Assembly: GCA_016839245.1 (NCBI GenBank)
Contig: JAEOUN010000110.1
Span: 1 to 64,000 of the forward strand
Source of the DNA: Candidatus Thorarchaeota archaeon
GTDB lineage: Archaea > Asgardarchaeota > Thorarchaeia > Thorarchaeales > Thorarchaeaceae
Direction: 5' to 3'
Length of the DNA stretch: 64,000 bases
The notes beneath the pieces are model-generated. The model was given only the letters and a program-made list of their open reading frames with translations. It searched no databases and was not told the origin of the DNA. Position 1 is the first letter of the stretch. Each line of letters begins with the position of its first letter. Made by a program: the position numbers and the translations under genes. This document shows positions 45,215 through 54,067 of this stretch, piece after piece.

Positions 45215-45529
45215 ATGACATCGACTGACTCGGAGGTTGCGAACCAACAAGAGAAAAAGAAGACATTGTGGAACGATGACCTATTCAGATTATCACTTAT
45301 CATAGTCATATCTGGCATCGTAATTCAGAGTGTTGGAATGCAACTCAGTTATCTGGTATCTCCTGAGTCAATACCCACCTCCCTGCTTTTGTATAATCTC
45401 GGATTTCTCATTTTTATTTTCGGTGTGATCTTCCTCATTGCAGCACTTGGCAGGTACATCTCAAAGAAACTATCTGATCAAGATTTTTGGTGGATAATAA
45501 AGACCGGACCTTTTACTAAACCAACCTAA
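45215..45529 (+). CDS. Two-TM small membrane protein
   Basis: A 104-residue protein with a charged N-terminus, two hydrophobic segments (about 27-48 and 60-82) and a C-terminal tail rich in aromatic and basic residues (DQDFWWIIKTGPF). No family recognised. It begins with ATG after a GGAGA-like element. It lies divergent from the cysteine-rich paralogues. Confidence 0.55.
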   Translation: MTSTDSEVANQQEKKKTLWNDDLFRLSLIIVISGIVIQSVGMQLSYLVSPESIPTSLLLYNLGFLIFIFGVIFLIAALGRYISKKLSDQDFWWIIKTGPFTKPT

Positions 45530-45591
45530 ATCTCCTCAATCTTATTGGAGCCATCTGGTCTGTCCCTGTTGATGTCTTTTCTTTATATACC

Positions 45592-45600
45592 AAGTATTAC
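45592..45600 (+). promoter_or_regulatory. TATA box for the plus-strand ribbon-helix-helix gene
   Basis: TTTATATAC lies about 50 bases before the ATG at 45651, a good match to an archaeal TATA box. Confidence 0.5.
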
Positions 45601-45650
45601 TCAGCTACATATCCAGATAATGTTCAAAGAATACTCGGTGATTATCAACT

Positions 45651-45794
45651 ATGAAACTCGTGACGCTCCATGTGCCTCAGCAATATATTGACGGCATTGA
45701 GAAGCTTGTAGAAAACCATCTGTATCCGAACAGGTCAGAAGCTATTAGAATCGCAATCAGAGACCTATTGAAGAGAGAGCTTTGGGGAACATAA
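45651..45794 (+). CDS. Ribbon-helix-helix DNA-binding protein, copy 1
   Basis: A 47-residue protein that is a bare ribbon-helix-helix: strand MKLVTLHVPQQYIDGI, helix IEKLVENHLYPNRSEAIR with the NRSEAIR turn typical of CopG/Arc/NikR-like repressors, then a basic RDLLKRELWGT. It needs a dimer to bind DNA. It is about 80% identical in sequence to the convergent minus-strand copy at 46132-46272. At the DNA level third positions differ widely, so the duplication is old and both are under selection. Confidence 0.8.
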   Translation: MKLVTLHVPQQYIDGIEKLVENHLYPNRSEAIRIAIRDLLKRELWGT

Positions 45795-46131
45795 AAATAG
45801 ACTTGCATGATATAAATAAAGAATCATTGTAAAGTCAGACTCTTCTTGAAGGTCATAAATTGATTTGTCAACATAATAGAGACCATCTTACCATACATTA
45901 GCGAAAAGACTCGTCAATAAATGTTACATCCATTTGCTATATAGCAATCTGAATCATGGCTAGCATTTTTTTAAAAGTAACAGAAGTAACAATAGTAAAC
46001 CCAAGCTGCGCTATACATACTGAGTGTATATGTGCAATGTAAGGATAGATAATATTCCTGAGAAATCTTGGATTCACTACACTGAGTAATTTTAACCAAA
46101 ATTAAAAGAGGAAAACTCGAAGAATTACAAT
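45795..46131. other. 337-base gap between the two convergent ribbon-helix-helix genes, with palindromes
   Basis: No gene is visible. The stretch holds a perfect 14-bp palindrome, TTGCTATATAGCAA, at 45934-45947. A 6-bp inverted repeat (TATACA and TGTATA around TACTGAG) lies at 46012-46030, and a T7 run near 45966. Such sites are good candidates for binding by the flanking repressors, although they lie beyond both genes' stops. Confidence 0.5.
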
Positions 46132-46272
46132 CTAACCCCAGAGTTCTCTTTTGAGAAGATCGCGAATAGCTATTCGGATAGCTTCCGAACGGTTTGGATA
46201 TAGATTGTTTTCAACAAGTTTTTCGAGTCCTTCCACGTATTGCAGAGGGACGTGCAGAGTCACGAGTTTCAT
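46132..46272 (-). CDS. Ribbon-helix-helix DNA-binding protein, copy 2
   Basis: A 46-residue protein almost identical to copy 1: MKLVTLHVPLQYVEGLEK, then LVENNLYPNRSEAIR and RDLLKRELWG. The start is the inner ATG at 46272; a longer frame to 46344 would add an unrelated hydrophobic prefix. Two convergent copies of a tiny repressor without an adjacent toxin or transporter is unusual. They may form heterodimers. Confidence 0.8.
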   Translation of the reverse strand: MKLVTLHVPLQYVEGLEKLVENNLYPNRSEAIRIAIRDLLKRELWG

Positions 46273-46436
46273 GATTAGTAATCTCCTGAACATATCGGTG
46301 TGATACAACAATATAGTTGTGAGTAATACTAATCCGATAATCAAAATCCGCTAGGAGATGGTCGTTAGCTATTGATCGTCCTCAATTCAATCCAAATATT
46401 CATAAGCTCACAAATGGAGAGATATAATGAACGAGA

Positions 46437-46730
46437 ATGAGTGATTGGGAGAGTAGGAGAAAGCATTCTCCATTTTACTACATTTGCCTTCTAATTCTGC
46501 TGTATCCGTTTATTTTAATTCCGATGGATATTATTTTTGCGGCAGGAACTCTGAATCTCACTGGATTACTTGCTGCTCTATTTTTCTCATCTATTATAAC
46601 AGGAGTTGTCTTTGGCTGTGGAGCACGATATCGCTATCGAGGAATAAATCCCTCTTCTCGAAATCCCATGAATTATAATGATGGCCATTATTTTGAGCGG
46701 ATTGGTGCTGAGGAATCAGACTATCCTTAA
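46437..46730 (+). CDS. Small two-TM membrane protein
   Basis: A 97-residue protein: a basic N-terminus (WESRRKHSP), two hydrophobic segments (about 12-35 and 42-62) and a polar tail with repeated Tyr, Asn and Gly. No family recognised. It starts with ATG and is monocistronic. Confidence 0.5.
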   Translation: MSDWESRRKHSPFYYICLLILLYPFILIPMDIIFAAGTLNLTGLLAALFFSSIITGVVFGCGARYRYRGINPSSRNPMNYNDGHYFERIGAEESDYP

Positions 46731-46808
46731 AATTAGCCGTCAGGATAGAAGTTATATTGGATTTTCAAAGTCCAACGGGCCGGTGACCAACCATAGGTCG
46801 TGCTGAAT

Positions 46809-48923
46809 ATGGATCGGCAGAAAGGAATTCATGTATTATTTCATCCGCGTTCGTTCGCAGTGATTGGAGCTTCCAGTACAAAGGGAAAACTTGGCAATGA
46901 TGTGATGCGAAATCTCATCGACAGTGGATTTGACCATCGAATATACCCTATCAATCCCAAAGCTGATGAGGTACTAGGGTACAAAGCATTTCGATCCGTG
47001 AAAGATGTTCCAAGTGATATTGATGTTGCAGTGATTGTAATTCCTGCAAAGTTCGTCCTACAATCAGTTAAGGAGTGTGGTGAGAAAGGAGTCAAAGCTT
47101 TGGTGATCATCACAGCTGGATTCAAAGAGAGTGGTCATGACGGTCAAGAGGTTGAGAAGCAGTTAGTAGAATTAGCTGAGAAGTATGAGATGGTCATACA
47201 AGGACCGAATTGTCTTGGAATCATTAACACCTCTGCCCCATATAATGCATCCTTCTCAGCTGGAACCCCGGGAAAGGGATCCATTGCTTTTGCATCACAA
47301 TCTGGTGCACTTATGACAGGTATTCTTGATTGGAGTCTCATGGAAAAGATTGGTTTTTCGAAATTTGTTAGCCTTGGAAATAAAGCTCATCTTGATGAAG
47401 CTGATTTCATTGAAGCTTTTGGGAGTGACCCTGATTCTACTTTCCTTCTTTTGTATCTTGAATCCGTTGTTGATGGAAAGAAGTTCATGGACGCGTGCAA
47501 AAAAGTGATTCCTCACAAACCAATTTTCATAGTCAAATCAGGAGTGAGTGCAGCTGGTGCCAGAGCCGCATCATCACATACCGGTTCTTTGGCTGGTAGT
47601 GATACTGCCTATGACGTTGCCTTCAAACAATGTGGTGTACGCCGTGCTAATGATATGGCAGCTCTGTTCGATGTTGCTTCTGTCTATAATGATATGCATC
47701 TTCCAGCTGGAAATAGAGTGGCAATTATTACTAATGCTGGTGGGCCTGGGATTTTGACTACTGACGCTTGTGAGTCGAGTGGTTTAAAGATAGCACAATT
47801 ATCTTCTCAGACAGTGGAATTTCTAAAAGAGAATCTTCCTCCCGCAGCTGCCATTTACAATCCAATCGATGCTCTTGGAACAGCGCAACCTGAAGATTAT
47901 GCATTATGTATAGAGGCGGCTCTTCGGGATGAGAATGTCGATTCTGTTCTTATTCTTCTTACACCTCAAGCAATGACTAAACAAACTGAAACTGCTCAAG
48001 TCATTGTAGACGTACATAGCAAGTATCCGGATAAGCCACTTATCGCCGTCTTTATGGGTGGCAACTCAATGGTATATCCGCGGATTGTCCTTACTGATGG
48101 AGGAATACCTGTCTTTGATTTTCCCGAACGTGCTGTTCATGCACTTGCTGAATTATACAAATACACCGTTAGCCGTGACAGTCTAAAAGATGAGTCTATT
48201 CCCAAGTTCAAGGTCGACAAAAAGAAAGTTGAACAAATCATTTCTGATGTTCGAAAGGATAATCGAAGAGTGCTGCTTGGAAGTGAGGCTCATGCAATTG
48301 CTGAAGCATATGATATTCCTGTTGCACGGATTCGCCTAGCAACAAGTTCTGAAGAAGCTAAGAAAGTAGCAGAGGAACTTGGCTATCCTGTAGTATTGAA
48401 AATTGCTAGTCCTGATATCGTTCATAAAAGCGATATTGGTGGAATTCGAGTTGGTCTCAAGACTCAGGAAGAAGTTGAAGAAGCCTTTCTCCAGATTCTT
48501 GACAATGCAAAGACCCGAATGCCTAAGGCAATTATTTATGGCATAGATGTTCAAGAAATGGTCGATAAAGGAAAAGAGCTGATTATTGGGTGTTCTCGAG
48601 ATGTTCAGTTTGGTCCTCTTATCATGTTCGGAGCTGGAGGTATCTTTGTAAACTATCTCAAAGATATTGCTTTTAGGCTCGCTCCTATGACTCGCTCAGA
48701 TGCTAGCGAGCAGATTATGGACACAAAGATTGGAACACTTCTAAAAGGAGTGCGCGGTGAACCACCAAGTGACATCCAAGCAATAGAAGATACGATTCTC
48801 AAAATTAGCCAACTTGTTACAGATTTTGAAGACATTGTAGAGCTTGACATAAATCCTGCTTTTGCATACGATAAAGGTAAGGGTGTATCTGCTGTAGATG
48901 TTAAAATAACCATCAGTGGGTGA
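46809..48923 (+). CDS. acd: ADP-forming acetate/acyl-CoA synthetase, fused alpha-beta
   Basis: Interconverts acyl-CoA, ADP and phosphate with acid, CoA and ATP. In fermenting archaea it makes ATP from acetyl-CoA or other acyl-CoAs. The 704-residue protein has the CoA-binding domain (RSFAVIGASSTKGKLGN) and ligase domains with the phospho-histidine H257 in SSHTGSLAG. The C-terminal ATP-grasp domain has LGYPVVLKIASPDIVHKSDIGG and ELIIGCSRDVQFGP. I prefer ATG 46809 to the GTG at 46800. The DRTGG partner gene starts just after its stop. Confidence 0.93.
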   Translation: MDRQKGIHVLFHPRSFAVIGASSTKGKLGNDVMRNLIDSGFDHRIYPINPKADEVLGYKAFRSVKDVPSDIDVAVIVIPAKFVLQSVKECGEKGVKALVIITAGFKESGHDGQEVEKQLVELAEKYEMVIQGPNCLGIINTSAPYNASFSAGTPGKGSIAFASQSGALMTGILDWSLMEKIGFSKFVSLGNKAHLDEADFIEAFGSDPDSTFLLLYLESVVDGKKFMDACKKVIPHKPIFIVKSGVSAAGARAASSHTGSLAGSDTAYDVAFKQCGVRRANDMAALFDVASVYNDMHLPAGNRVAIITNAGGPGILTTDACESSGLKIAQLSSQTVEFLKENLPPAAAIYNPIDALGTAQPEDYALCIEAALRDENVDSVLILLTPQAMTKQTETAQVIVDVHSKYPDKPLIAVFMGGNSMVYPRIVLTDGGIPVFDFPERAVHALAELYKYTVSRDSLKDESIPKFKVDKKKVEQIISDVRKDNRRVLLGSEAHAIAEAYDIPVARIRLATSSEEAKKVAEELGYPVVLKIASPDIVHKSDIGGIRVGLKTQEEVEEAFLQILDNAKTRMPKAIIYGIDVQEMVDKGKELIIGCSRDVQFGPLIMFGAGGIFVNYLKDIAFRLAPMTRSDASEQIMDTKIGTLLKGVRGEPPSDIQAIEDTILKISQLVTDFEDIVELDINPAFAYDKGKGVSAVDVKITISG

Positions 48924-48928
48924 TTATA

Positions 48929-49993
48929 ATGGTAAAGAACATTGTAATTAGTGGCGATACAGTGACTGGCAAAACGATGGTCGCTATTGGACTTGCCAGT
49001 AGGTTAAAAGATAATGGAAAATCAGTTGGTTATTTCAAACCTTCTGGAACAAAGAGCTATCTTCACAGTACTGCAGATGAAGATGTTGATGAAGATGCCG
49101 CTCTGATGAAAGAGCTACTAGGTATGAATGAACGTTTGAGTTGTATCTGCCCAATCGTTAGACACATGTCAAGTTTTGACGAGCTTCTTAAGATTGGTCG
49201 GACCTCTCTACTAGATAAGATTTGTAAATGTCATGCTAAAATTGCAAAGGACATGGATGTTGTTTTAATCGAAGGCACCGAATCTCCATGGAATCTACTG
49301 CATGTTCAGTTATCTACTCCTATAATAGCTAAAGAGCTAGGTGCATCTGTTATATGTTTGGTCAATTTTACTGATATTTCCGCCATTGATGATATTTTAA
49401 TGCAGACACAGATGTTTTCAGATCAGGGAATTGAGAAGATTGGTGTAATTCTTAGTATGGTTCCACCAATGTTGAAAAAGACGATAAATGACAGTATTCG
49501 TCCATATCTGGAGAGTCTTGGGCTTGCATTTTGTGGAGTATTATATAATAATCGAGAGTTATTTAGTCCCACCGTTGGAGAGATTTTGAGGGCTCTTGAT
49601 GGCGAGATGATTACAGGTGCTGATAAAATGGATTTACTCATAGATCAATTCATTGTTGGAAGCATGGCCTCAGAGAACGCACTCAAATGGTTTAGGCGAG
49701 GAAAAGACATGGCGGTTATCACTAGTGGCGACAGAACCGATATGTGCCTTGCAGCTTTGGAAACAGACACGAACCTCTTGATATTGACTGGTGGATTAGG
49801 TCCTGAGATTGGTACTGTAAGTCGTGCGAGAGAACTTGGTATTCCCATTATGATGACTGCACTTGATACTTATGGCACAAGTAAGATTGTAGATGATTTG
49901 CTGGGTACTGTTACAGTTGATAATAAAGAAAAGATTACAGCTGTTGAACGTATTGTTAGCGAAGCGATTAATCTAGAGTGCTTGGACTTGTAA
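48929..49993 (+). CDS. P-loop / DRTGG-domain protein linked to acyl-CoA synthetase
   Basis: A 354-residue protein with an N-terminal BioD/CobQ-like P-loop (SGDTVTGKTMVAIGLASRL). A middle part follows the phosphotransacetylase N-terminal domain pattern, and a DRTGG domain lies at about 210-310. A terminal segment has ALDTYGTSKIVDDLLG, as in DRTGG plus AAA-like proteins. It lacks the phosphate acetyltransferase catalytic domain. The ATG at 48929 is preferred to the GTG at 48920. Proximity to acd, only five bases after its stop, suggests regulation of or cooperation with acyl-CoA/ATP metabolism. Confidence 0.8.
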   Translation: MVKNIVISGDTVTGKTMVAIGLASRLKDNGKSVGYFKPSGTKSYLHSTADEDVDEDAALMKELLGMNERLSCICPIVRHMSSFDELLKIGRTSLLDKICKCHAKIAKDMDVVLIEGTESPWNLLHVQLSTPIIAKELGASVICLVNFTDISAIDDILMQTQMFSDQGIEKIGVILSMVPPMLKKTINDSIRPYLESLGLAFCGVLYNNRELFSPTVGEILRALDGEMITGADKMDLLIDQFIVGSMASENALKWFRRGKDMAVITSGDRTDMCLAALETDTNLLILTGGLGPEIGTVSRARELGIPIMMTALDTYGTSKIVDDLLGTVTVDNKEKITAVERIVSEAINLECLDL

Positions 49994-50009
49994 CGGAAAG
50001 GGAGGGATA

Positions 50010-50028
50010 GGGAGCAAAAAGAGCTCCC
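50010..50028 (+). terminator. Hairpin after the DRTGG gene
   Basis: GGGAGC (50010-50015) pairs with GCTCCC (50023-50028) around AAAAAGA, 17 bases after the stop. No T run follows, so termination strength is uncertain. The gene-free stretch 49994-50304 holds only this, an operator-like palindrome and the promoter of the next operon. Confidence 0.4.
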
Positions 50029-50197
50029 ATTATAGAAAGAATCGCACAATCGCCGGGAGAAAGGATGTGCGCTCGACATGAGTGTAACTCAACAGACATA
50101 TGTTATCTTGTATACTTAGGCCAATACTAGGTTAATATTTGGATTAGTCCTAGGCAATATCTGGAAAATCTCTACATCCTTTCTTTTTTTCAATTTA

Positions 50198-50212
50198 GTT
50201 CCATATTGGAAC
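50198..50212. promoter_or_regulatory. Perfect palindrome, likely operator of the acyl-CoA operon
   Basis: GTTCCA-TAT-TGGAAC is a 15-base perfect inverted repeat about 93 bases before the nitroreductase ATG. Its placement and symmetry suggest a repressor site, perhaps for an acyl-CoA-responsive regulator. Confidence 0.45.
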
Positions 50213-50304
50213 TGATTAGTCACAATATTCCATTGCTCGGAATACATTTATGCCGGGAATTAATTGTCGAGGTAGCTTTTACAAAAAAAAATTGAGGTGA
50301 ACAA

Positions 50305-51069
50305 ATGGCTTCAGATGCTGATAAGTCGGAAGCTGCTGGTGAAGCTCTTGACACTGTAAAGACTACTAAGGAATTGGAGTCTTTGAAGTGGATACGTGAG
50401 CGTCGCTCAATCCGAGAGTTTACTGGTGAGCGGATACCCGACGAACATATTGAATTGATCCTAGAAGCTGCAAGGCATGCACCAAGTCCCGAAAACATGC
50501 TTATGGTCCGCTTCGTAGTGATTCGTGACGATCAAGATTTCAAAGTCTTTCTTGCTGATATTGCTCAAGAGATGGCTCAGACTGCGTTTGGAGGAGCACC
50601 GTTCGAGTTGACCAGTGGGAGGAACTGGTTTATTGGAGACCCTCACAGAGCTGCGGTCTACGCACGACTTCGAGACGGTGAGCTTTTCCGTTATCCCGAA
50701 AAAAGTGATGCAGTTATTCTGGTATTGGCAAGCGAGTCTTGGCACGATGCTGGTTATTTGTATCCAAATGAGCTATTTGGATCAGTCGTCGCAGGGATGG
50801 CTGTACAAAACATGTGGCTGACTGCAACTGAGTTAGGTTATGGTTGCGGGTATGAAGCTCTTGTATGTTCAGATCCTCGTCACGCAGAATTGATTCGTGA
50901 CAGACTTGGTATTCCACCAATTTGGACTCCCCTTACTGCTTTTTGCATAGGGAAACGAATCTCTCCAAGAGCATTAGGTCCAAGCAGACCTCCTCTTGAA
51001 GGACTGTTTTATGCTGAGCGCTGGGGACGACCTTACGAGCGTTTAGCTTTTAGAAAGGAGGAGAAATAG
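50305..51069 (+). CDS. Nitroreductase-family flavoprotein
   Basis: A 254-residue FMN-dependent oxidoreductase. Motifs: IRERRSIREFTGERIPDEHIELILEAARHAPSPENM (FMN-phosphate-binding Arg-Arg-Ser) and SVVAGMAVQNMWLTATELGYGCGY followed by IGKRI. An N-terminal extension of about 30 residues is low-complexity. Its GAGGTGA ribosome site is strong. It is the first gene of an operon with an unknown RHH-like protein, an SCP2 protein and 3-hydroxyacyl-CoA dehydrogenase. Within that context it may reduce an acyl-CoA or quinone-like substrate. That is inference. Confidence 0.85.
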   Translation: MASDADKSEAAGEALDTVKTTKELESLKWIRERRSIREFTGERIPDEHIELILEAARHAPSPENMLMVRFVVIRDDQDFKVFLADIAQEMAQTAFGGAPFELTSGRNWFIGDPHRAAVYARLRDGELFRYPEKSDAVILVLASESWHDAGYLYPNELFGSVVAGMAVQNMWLTATELGYGCGYEALVCSDPRHAELIRDRLGIPPIWTPLTAFCIGKRISPRALGPSRPPLEGLFYAERWGRPYERLAFRKEEK

Positions 51070-51070
51070 A

Positions 51071-51598
51071 ATGGACGTCGATTTTAAAGGTGAAACCCTT
51101 GAGAATATGAAGAAACTTGCTGAAGAGGCTGGTCTTACTCCTGAAGGTTTAATTGAAGTCGTCATGCAGCAATTTGTAGATAACAAAGGAGCAAGAGTCT
51201 ATACTGGACGATGGTCCAAGGGTGAAGTAGATGGAGTCAAGGGCTTTAGATATGTTCCCCAATGGCCATTCAGACCTGGCTTTAAGGAAGCTACTGGCGA
51301 TGAGGTAAAACGCTGGAAATCTGATTCAAAGAAATTCAGAAAACATCCAACTGGCGAGTGGCCTTTCTACCCTCGGCTTAAAGAAGGCGATATTGAACAC
51401 GAATATTGGGCTTCCAAGAAAATGTATCACCAATCATTCATTAATGACCGTAAGGGACGTATTGTCCATCTGATGGATGGAGACCGATATGATGAATTTC
51501 TTGATGCAATCAAGAGTCGTAAGGGCAACATGTGGACAACGACCATCAATGCTGTCATGGCAGAGGCAATCGATGATTGGATTTCAAAGGAGGAATAG
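51071..51598 (+). CDS. Unknown protein, possible ribbon-helix-helix start
   Basis: A 175-residue protein I do not recognise. The first 35 residues (MDVDFKGETLENMKKLAEEAGL with a following helix LIEVVMQQFVD) fit a ribbon-helix-helix. A middle part rich in Trp, Tyr, Pro and Lys (YVPQWPFRPGFKEA, GEWPFYPRL) follows, and the C-terminal 25 residues again look like a short helix pair. It follows the nitroreductase stop at once (ATG is 51071) and precedes the SCP2 gene by two bases, so it is cotranscribed. It could be the operon's repressor, though no sensor is evident. Confidence 0.5.
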   Translation: MDVDFKGETLENMKKLAEEAGLTPEGLIEVVMQQFVDNKGARVYTGRWSKGEVDGVKGFRYVPQWPFRPGFKEATGDEVKRWKSDSKKFRKHPTGEWPFYPRLKEGDIEHEYWASKKMYHQSFINDRKGRIVHLMDGDRYDEFLDAIKSRKGNMWTTTINAVMAEAIDDWISKEE

Positions 51599-51600
51599 AA

Positions 51601-51960
51601 ATGACTCAACTACAGGAATTTTTCAAATTCTTTATGACTCAAGTCAATTCAAAGGATGAACTCAAAGAAAAGCTTGCAGAATGGATTGGTCCATTCAATG
51701 GCAAAATCCTCCAGGTGCATACTGAAGAAGGAGATCAATATCTTGTCATCACCAGGAAAGGTATGGAACTCTGTGAAGGTGCGTATCCCAGTCCTGATGT
51801 TATCTACAAGGCAAAATCTGAAACTCTTCTTGGAATATTTACTGGAGAGATTCCCTTCAAAGATACGATGAAGGATGGAAGTCTCATTGTAATTGGAAAT
51901 GCTCATGAAAGCGATCCATTAGCAAATCTAATCCTTGTAGCAATGACCAGCGCTCTCTAG
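51601..51960 (+). CDS. SCP2 sterol-carrier-like lipid-binding protein
   Basis: A 119-residue single-domain SCP2-type protein: a first helix, then FNGKILQVHTEEGDQYLVITRKGMELCEG strands, and the sequence SETLLGIFTGEIPFKDTMKDGSLIVIGN. These fit the SCP2 pattern (D.t...s...~l.~i~~G~~~~~~a~~~G~i~i~G). It would bind acyl chains or lipids in the cytoplasm. The ATG at 51601 is preceded by GGAGG. It is directly followed by the hydroxyacyl-CoA dehydrogenase gene. Confidence 0.75.
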   Translation: MTQLQEFFKFFMTQVNSKDELKEKLAEWIGPFNGKILQVHTEEGDQYLVITRKGMELCEGAYPSPDVIYKAKSETLLGIFTGEIPFKDTMKDGSLIVIGNAHESDPLANLILVAMTSAL

Positions 51961-51972
51961 GAGGATTTTACC

Positions 51973-53097
51973 ATGGCTGTCAACAAAATTGCCGTCATCG
52001 GATCTGGATTGATGGGTTCAGGTATTGCTTACGTGTCTGCTTGGAATGGGATAACTGTTACAATGGTTGACATCAAACAGGAATACATTGATGCAGGAAT
52101 GGACCGTATTCGCACAGATGTAATGACTGGAATTGACAAAGGCAAGATTTCAATGCAACAAGCTGAGGGATTAATGAGTCGACTTAGTGCAACAATCAAT
52201 CTTGAAGATGCTGTAAAGGATGCTGACATGGTGATTGAGGCCATCTTTGAGAATATGGCTGTTAAGAAAGAAGTCTTTGCAAAGATTGATGCTGCAGCAC
52301 CTCCTCATTGTATTATTGCATCAAATACATCTTCATTAAGTATTGATGAGTTGGCAACTGCTACTAATCGTCCTGACAAAATCATTGGAATGCATTATTT
52401 CTCGCCCGTTGCAGCAATGAAGCTTCTTGAAGTTGTAATTGGTGAGAAAACTAGTGAGGAAACAATTGCTACAGCTGTTGCTGTCGGTGATAGACAAAAC
52501 AAACAGACTGTTAAAGCGAAGAATAGTCCCGGCTTTATCGTGAATAGAATCCTGATGCCTGTGCTAAGGGAAGCTATCCTCTTGTACGAACAAGGTGTTG
52601 CTACCAAGGAGGAGATTGATATTGCGATGACTACTATTGCCAAGTTTCCTGCTGGTCCTTTCACACTTGGAGACTTTGTTGGTCTTGATATAGCTTTCAA
52701 TGCGATGAGTACACTATATCGAGAATTAGGCGACTGCTTCAAACCTCCAGAAACCTTGGTTAAGCTCGTAGAATCTGGAGCAATCGGTACAAAGGTAAAG
52801 AAAGGTTTCTATCTTTATGGTGGACAACAAGTTGAACCTGAGCATCCAAAAGGCGTGGATAAAGATTGGCTTGTCACTCGTATAACAATGCCTGTTTTGC
52901 GTGAAGCAATGATTCTTGTCGATACTGGTATTGCTAACAAAGATGACATTGATATTGCAATGAAACTCGGAGCTAGTTTTCCAGCGGGTCCCTTTGAAAC
53001 TGCTGAAAAGATAGGCCTTGATAAAGTTCGGACTGAGATGACCAAGCTTCATGAAGAACTTGGTGAATGCTATTCAGTACCAAAGTATCTGGGATAG
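51973..53097 (+). CDS. 3-hydroxyacyl-CoA dehydrogenase with two C-terminal domains
   Basis: Oxidises 3-hydroxyacyl-CoA with NAD. The Rossmann domain has GSGLMGSGIA and VIEAIFENMAVKKEVFAKID. The catalytic region has SNTSSLSI and the His of GMHYFSPV, then KNSPGFIVNRILMP. The C-terminal 3HCDH domain appears twice: around FPAGPFTLGDFVGLDIA and FPAGPFETAEKIGLDKV. The doubled C-terminus is common in archaeal forms without a fused hydratase. It has a GGAGG ribosome site and ends the operon at a hairpin terminator. Confidence 0.92.
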   Translation: MAVNKIAVIGSGLMGSGIAYVSAWNGITVTMVDIKQEYIDAGMDRIRTDVMTGIDKGKISMQQAEGLMSRLSATINLEDAVKDADMVIEAIFENMAVKKEVFAKIDAAAPPHCIIASNTSSLSIDELATATNRPDKIIGMHYFSPVAAMKLLEVVIGEKTSEETIATAVAVGDRQNKQTVKAKNSPGFIVNRILMPVLREAILLYEQGVATKEEIDIAMTTIAKFPAGPFTLGDFVGLDIAFNAMSTLYRELGDCFKPPETLVKLVESGAIGTKVKKGFYLYGGQQVEPEHPKGVDKDWLVTRITMPVLREAMILVDTGIANKDDIDIAMKLGASFPAGPFETAEKIGLDKVRTEMTKLHEELGECYSVPKYLG

Positions 53098-53112
53098 AAT
53101 AAGTATAGATGC

Positions 53113-53147
53113 GGCAGAGATTTCTCTCTGCCATATCCTTCTTTTTG
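53113..53147 (+). terminator. Hairpin terminator of the nitroreductase/HACD operon
   Basis: GGCAGAGA (53113-53120) pairs perfectly with TCTCTGCC (53125-53132) around TTTC, and T-rich runs follow at 53139-53155. Confidence 0.75.
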
Positions 53148-53244
53148 CATCTTTTTTGAAAAATAAATAAAGCATCATATTAATAATGCAGTTTATTAGG
53201 TCGAAAATATCTCGTTTTACTATAGTCTCCCTTAAGGTGGTATT

Positions 53245-54057
53245 ATGCCAGAATATGAGACAATGTTATACTCAAAAGAGGGCTCGTTTCTTTCACCAGC
53301 AAAGAACGTGGCTGTAATTAAAATGAATAGAGTTGACGCTCTGAATAGTATCAATGACCAGTTTCTCAAGGATTTTGTCGATGCACTGAAAGAAGCTGAG
53401 AATGATCCAGAGGTCCGTTCAGTTGTTATTGCATCTGCGCATGAAAAAGTATTCTGTACTGGTGCAGATTTGAAAATGGCGCAGGGATATCTTGGGAAGC
53501 CTGATGAAGTCAAACCACTTCTTGAAGAAGGTCAGCAGGCTATTGATGTAATTGCTAAACTAAGCAAACCTGTCATTGCTGCGATTAACGGTCTCTGTTT
53601 AGGTGGTGGTGCTGAGATTGCGCTAGCCTGCGATATCAGAATCTGCGACACTGAGGCAAAGATTGGTACTCCCGAAGTGAGTCTTGGTCTTATTCCCGCC
53701 TGGGGCGGTTGCATGCGGCTACCTAGAATCATTGGTCTAGGCAAGGCAATGGAACTCATTCTTACTGGAGGACAGGTCACTGGCCCAGAGGCTTTGGAGA
53801 TTGGTCTGGTCAGTAAGGTCGTTCCAAAGGAGGAACTACTTAGTCAAGCAATGTGGTATGGTGCTAAATTAGGTGGGAATGCTCCTATTGCTGTAAAACT
53901 AGCCAAACAAGCAACACATCTAGCTTTTGAAGAAAAGTATGAGGATAATCTCACATTCCAGACAAAAGCTGGTGTTGAGTGTTTCCAAACGAAGGACCTC
54001 GGTGAAGGAATTTCTTCAGTATTTGAGAAACGACGCGGTAAATTTACTGGTGAATAG
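53245..54057 (+). CDS. Enoyl-CoA hydratase/isomerase (crotonase family)
   Basis: A 270-residue crotonase. It has the first oxyanion element GADLKMAQ and GGGAEIALACDIRI (first catalytic Glu). GTPEVSLGLIPAWGG contributes the second Glu, and GPEALEIGLVSKVVP follows. It hydrates 2-enoyl-CoA or isomerises related esters. It stands alone between two terminators, just upstream of the thiolase, and complements the dehydrogenase upstream. Confidence 0.92.
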   Translation: MPEYETMLYSKEGSFLSPAKNVAVIKMNRVDALNSINDQFLKDFVDALKEAENDPEVRSVVIASAHEKVFCTGADLKMAQGYLGKPDEVKPLLEEGQQAIDVIAKLSKPVIAAINGLCLGGGAEIALACDIRICDTEAKIGTPEVSLGLIPAWGGCMRLPRIIGLGKAMELILTGGQVTGPEALEIGLVSKVVPKEELLSQAMWYGAKLGGNAPIAVKLAKQATHLAFEEKYEDNLTFQTKAGVECFQTKDLGEGISSVFEKRRGKFTGE

Positions 54058-54067
54058 TTGATTTTTG

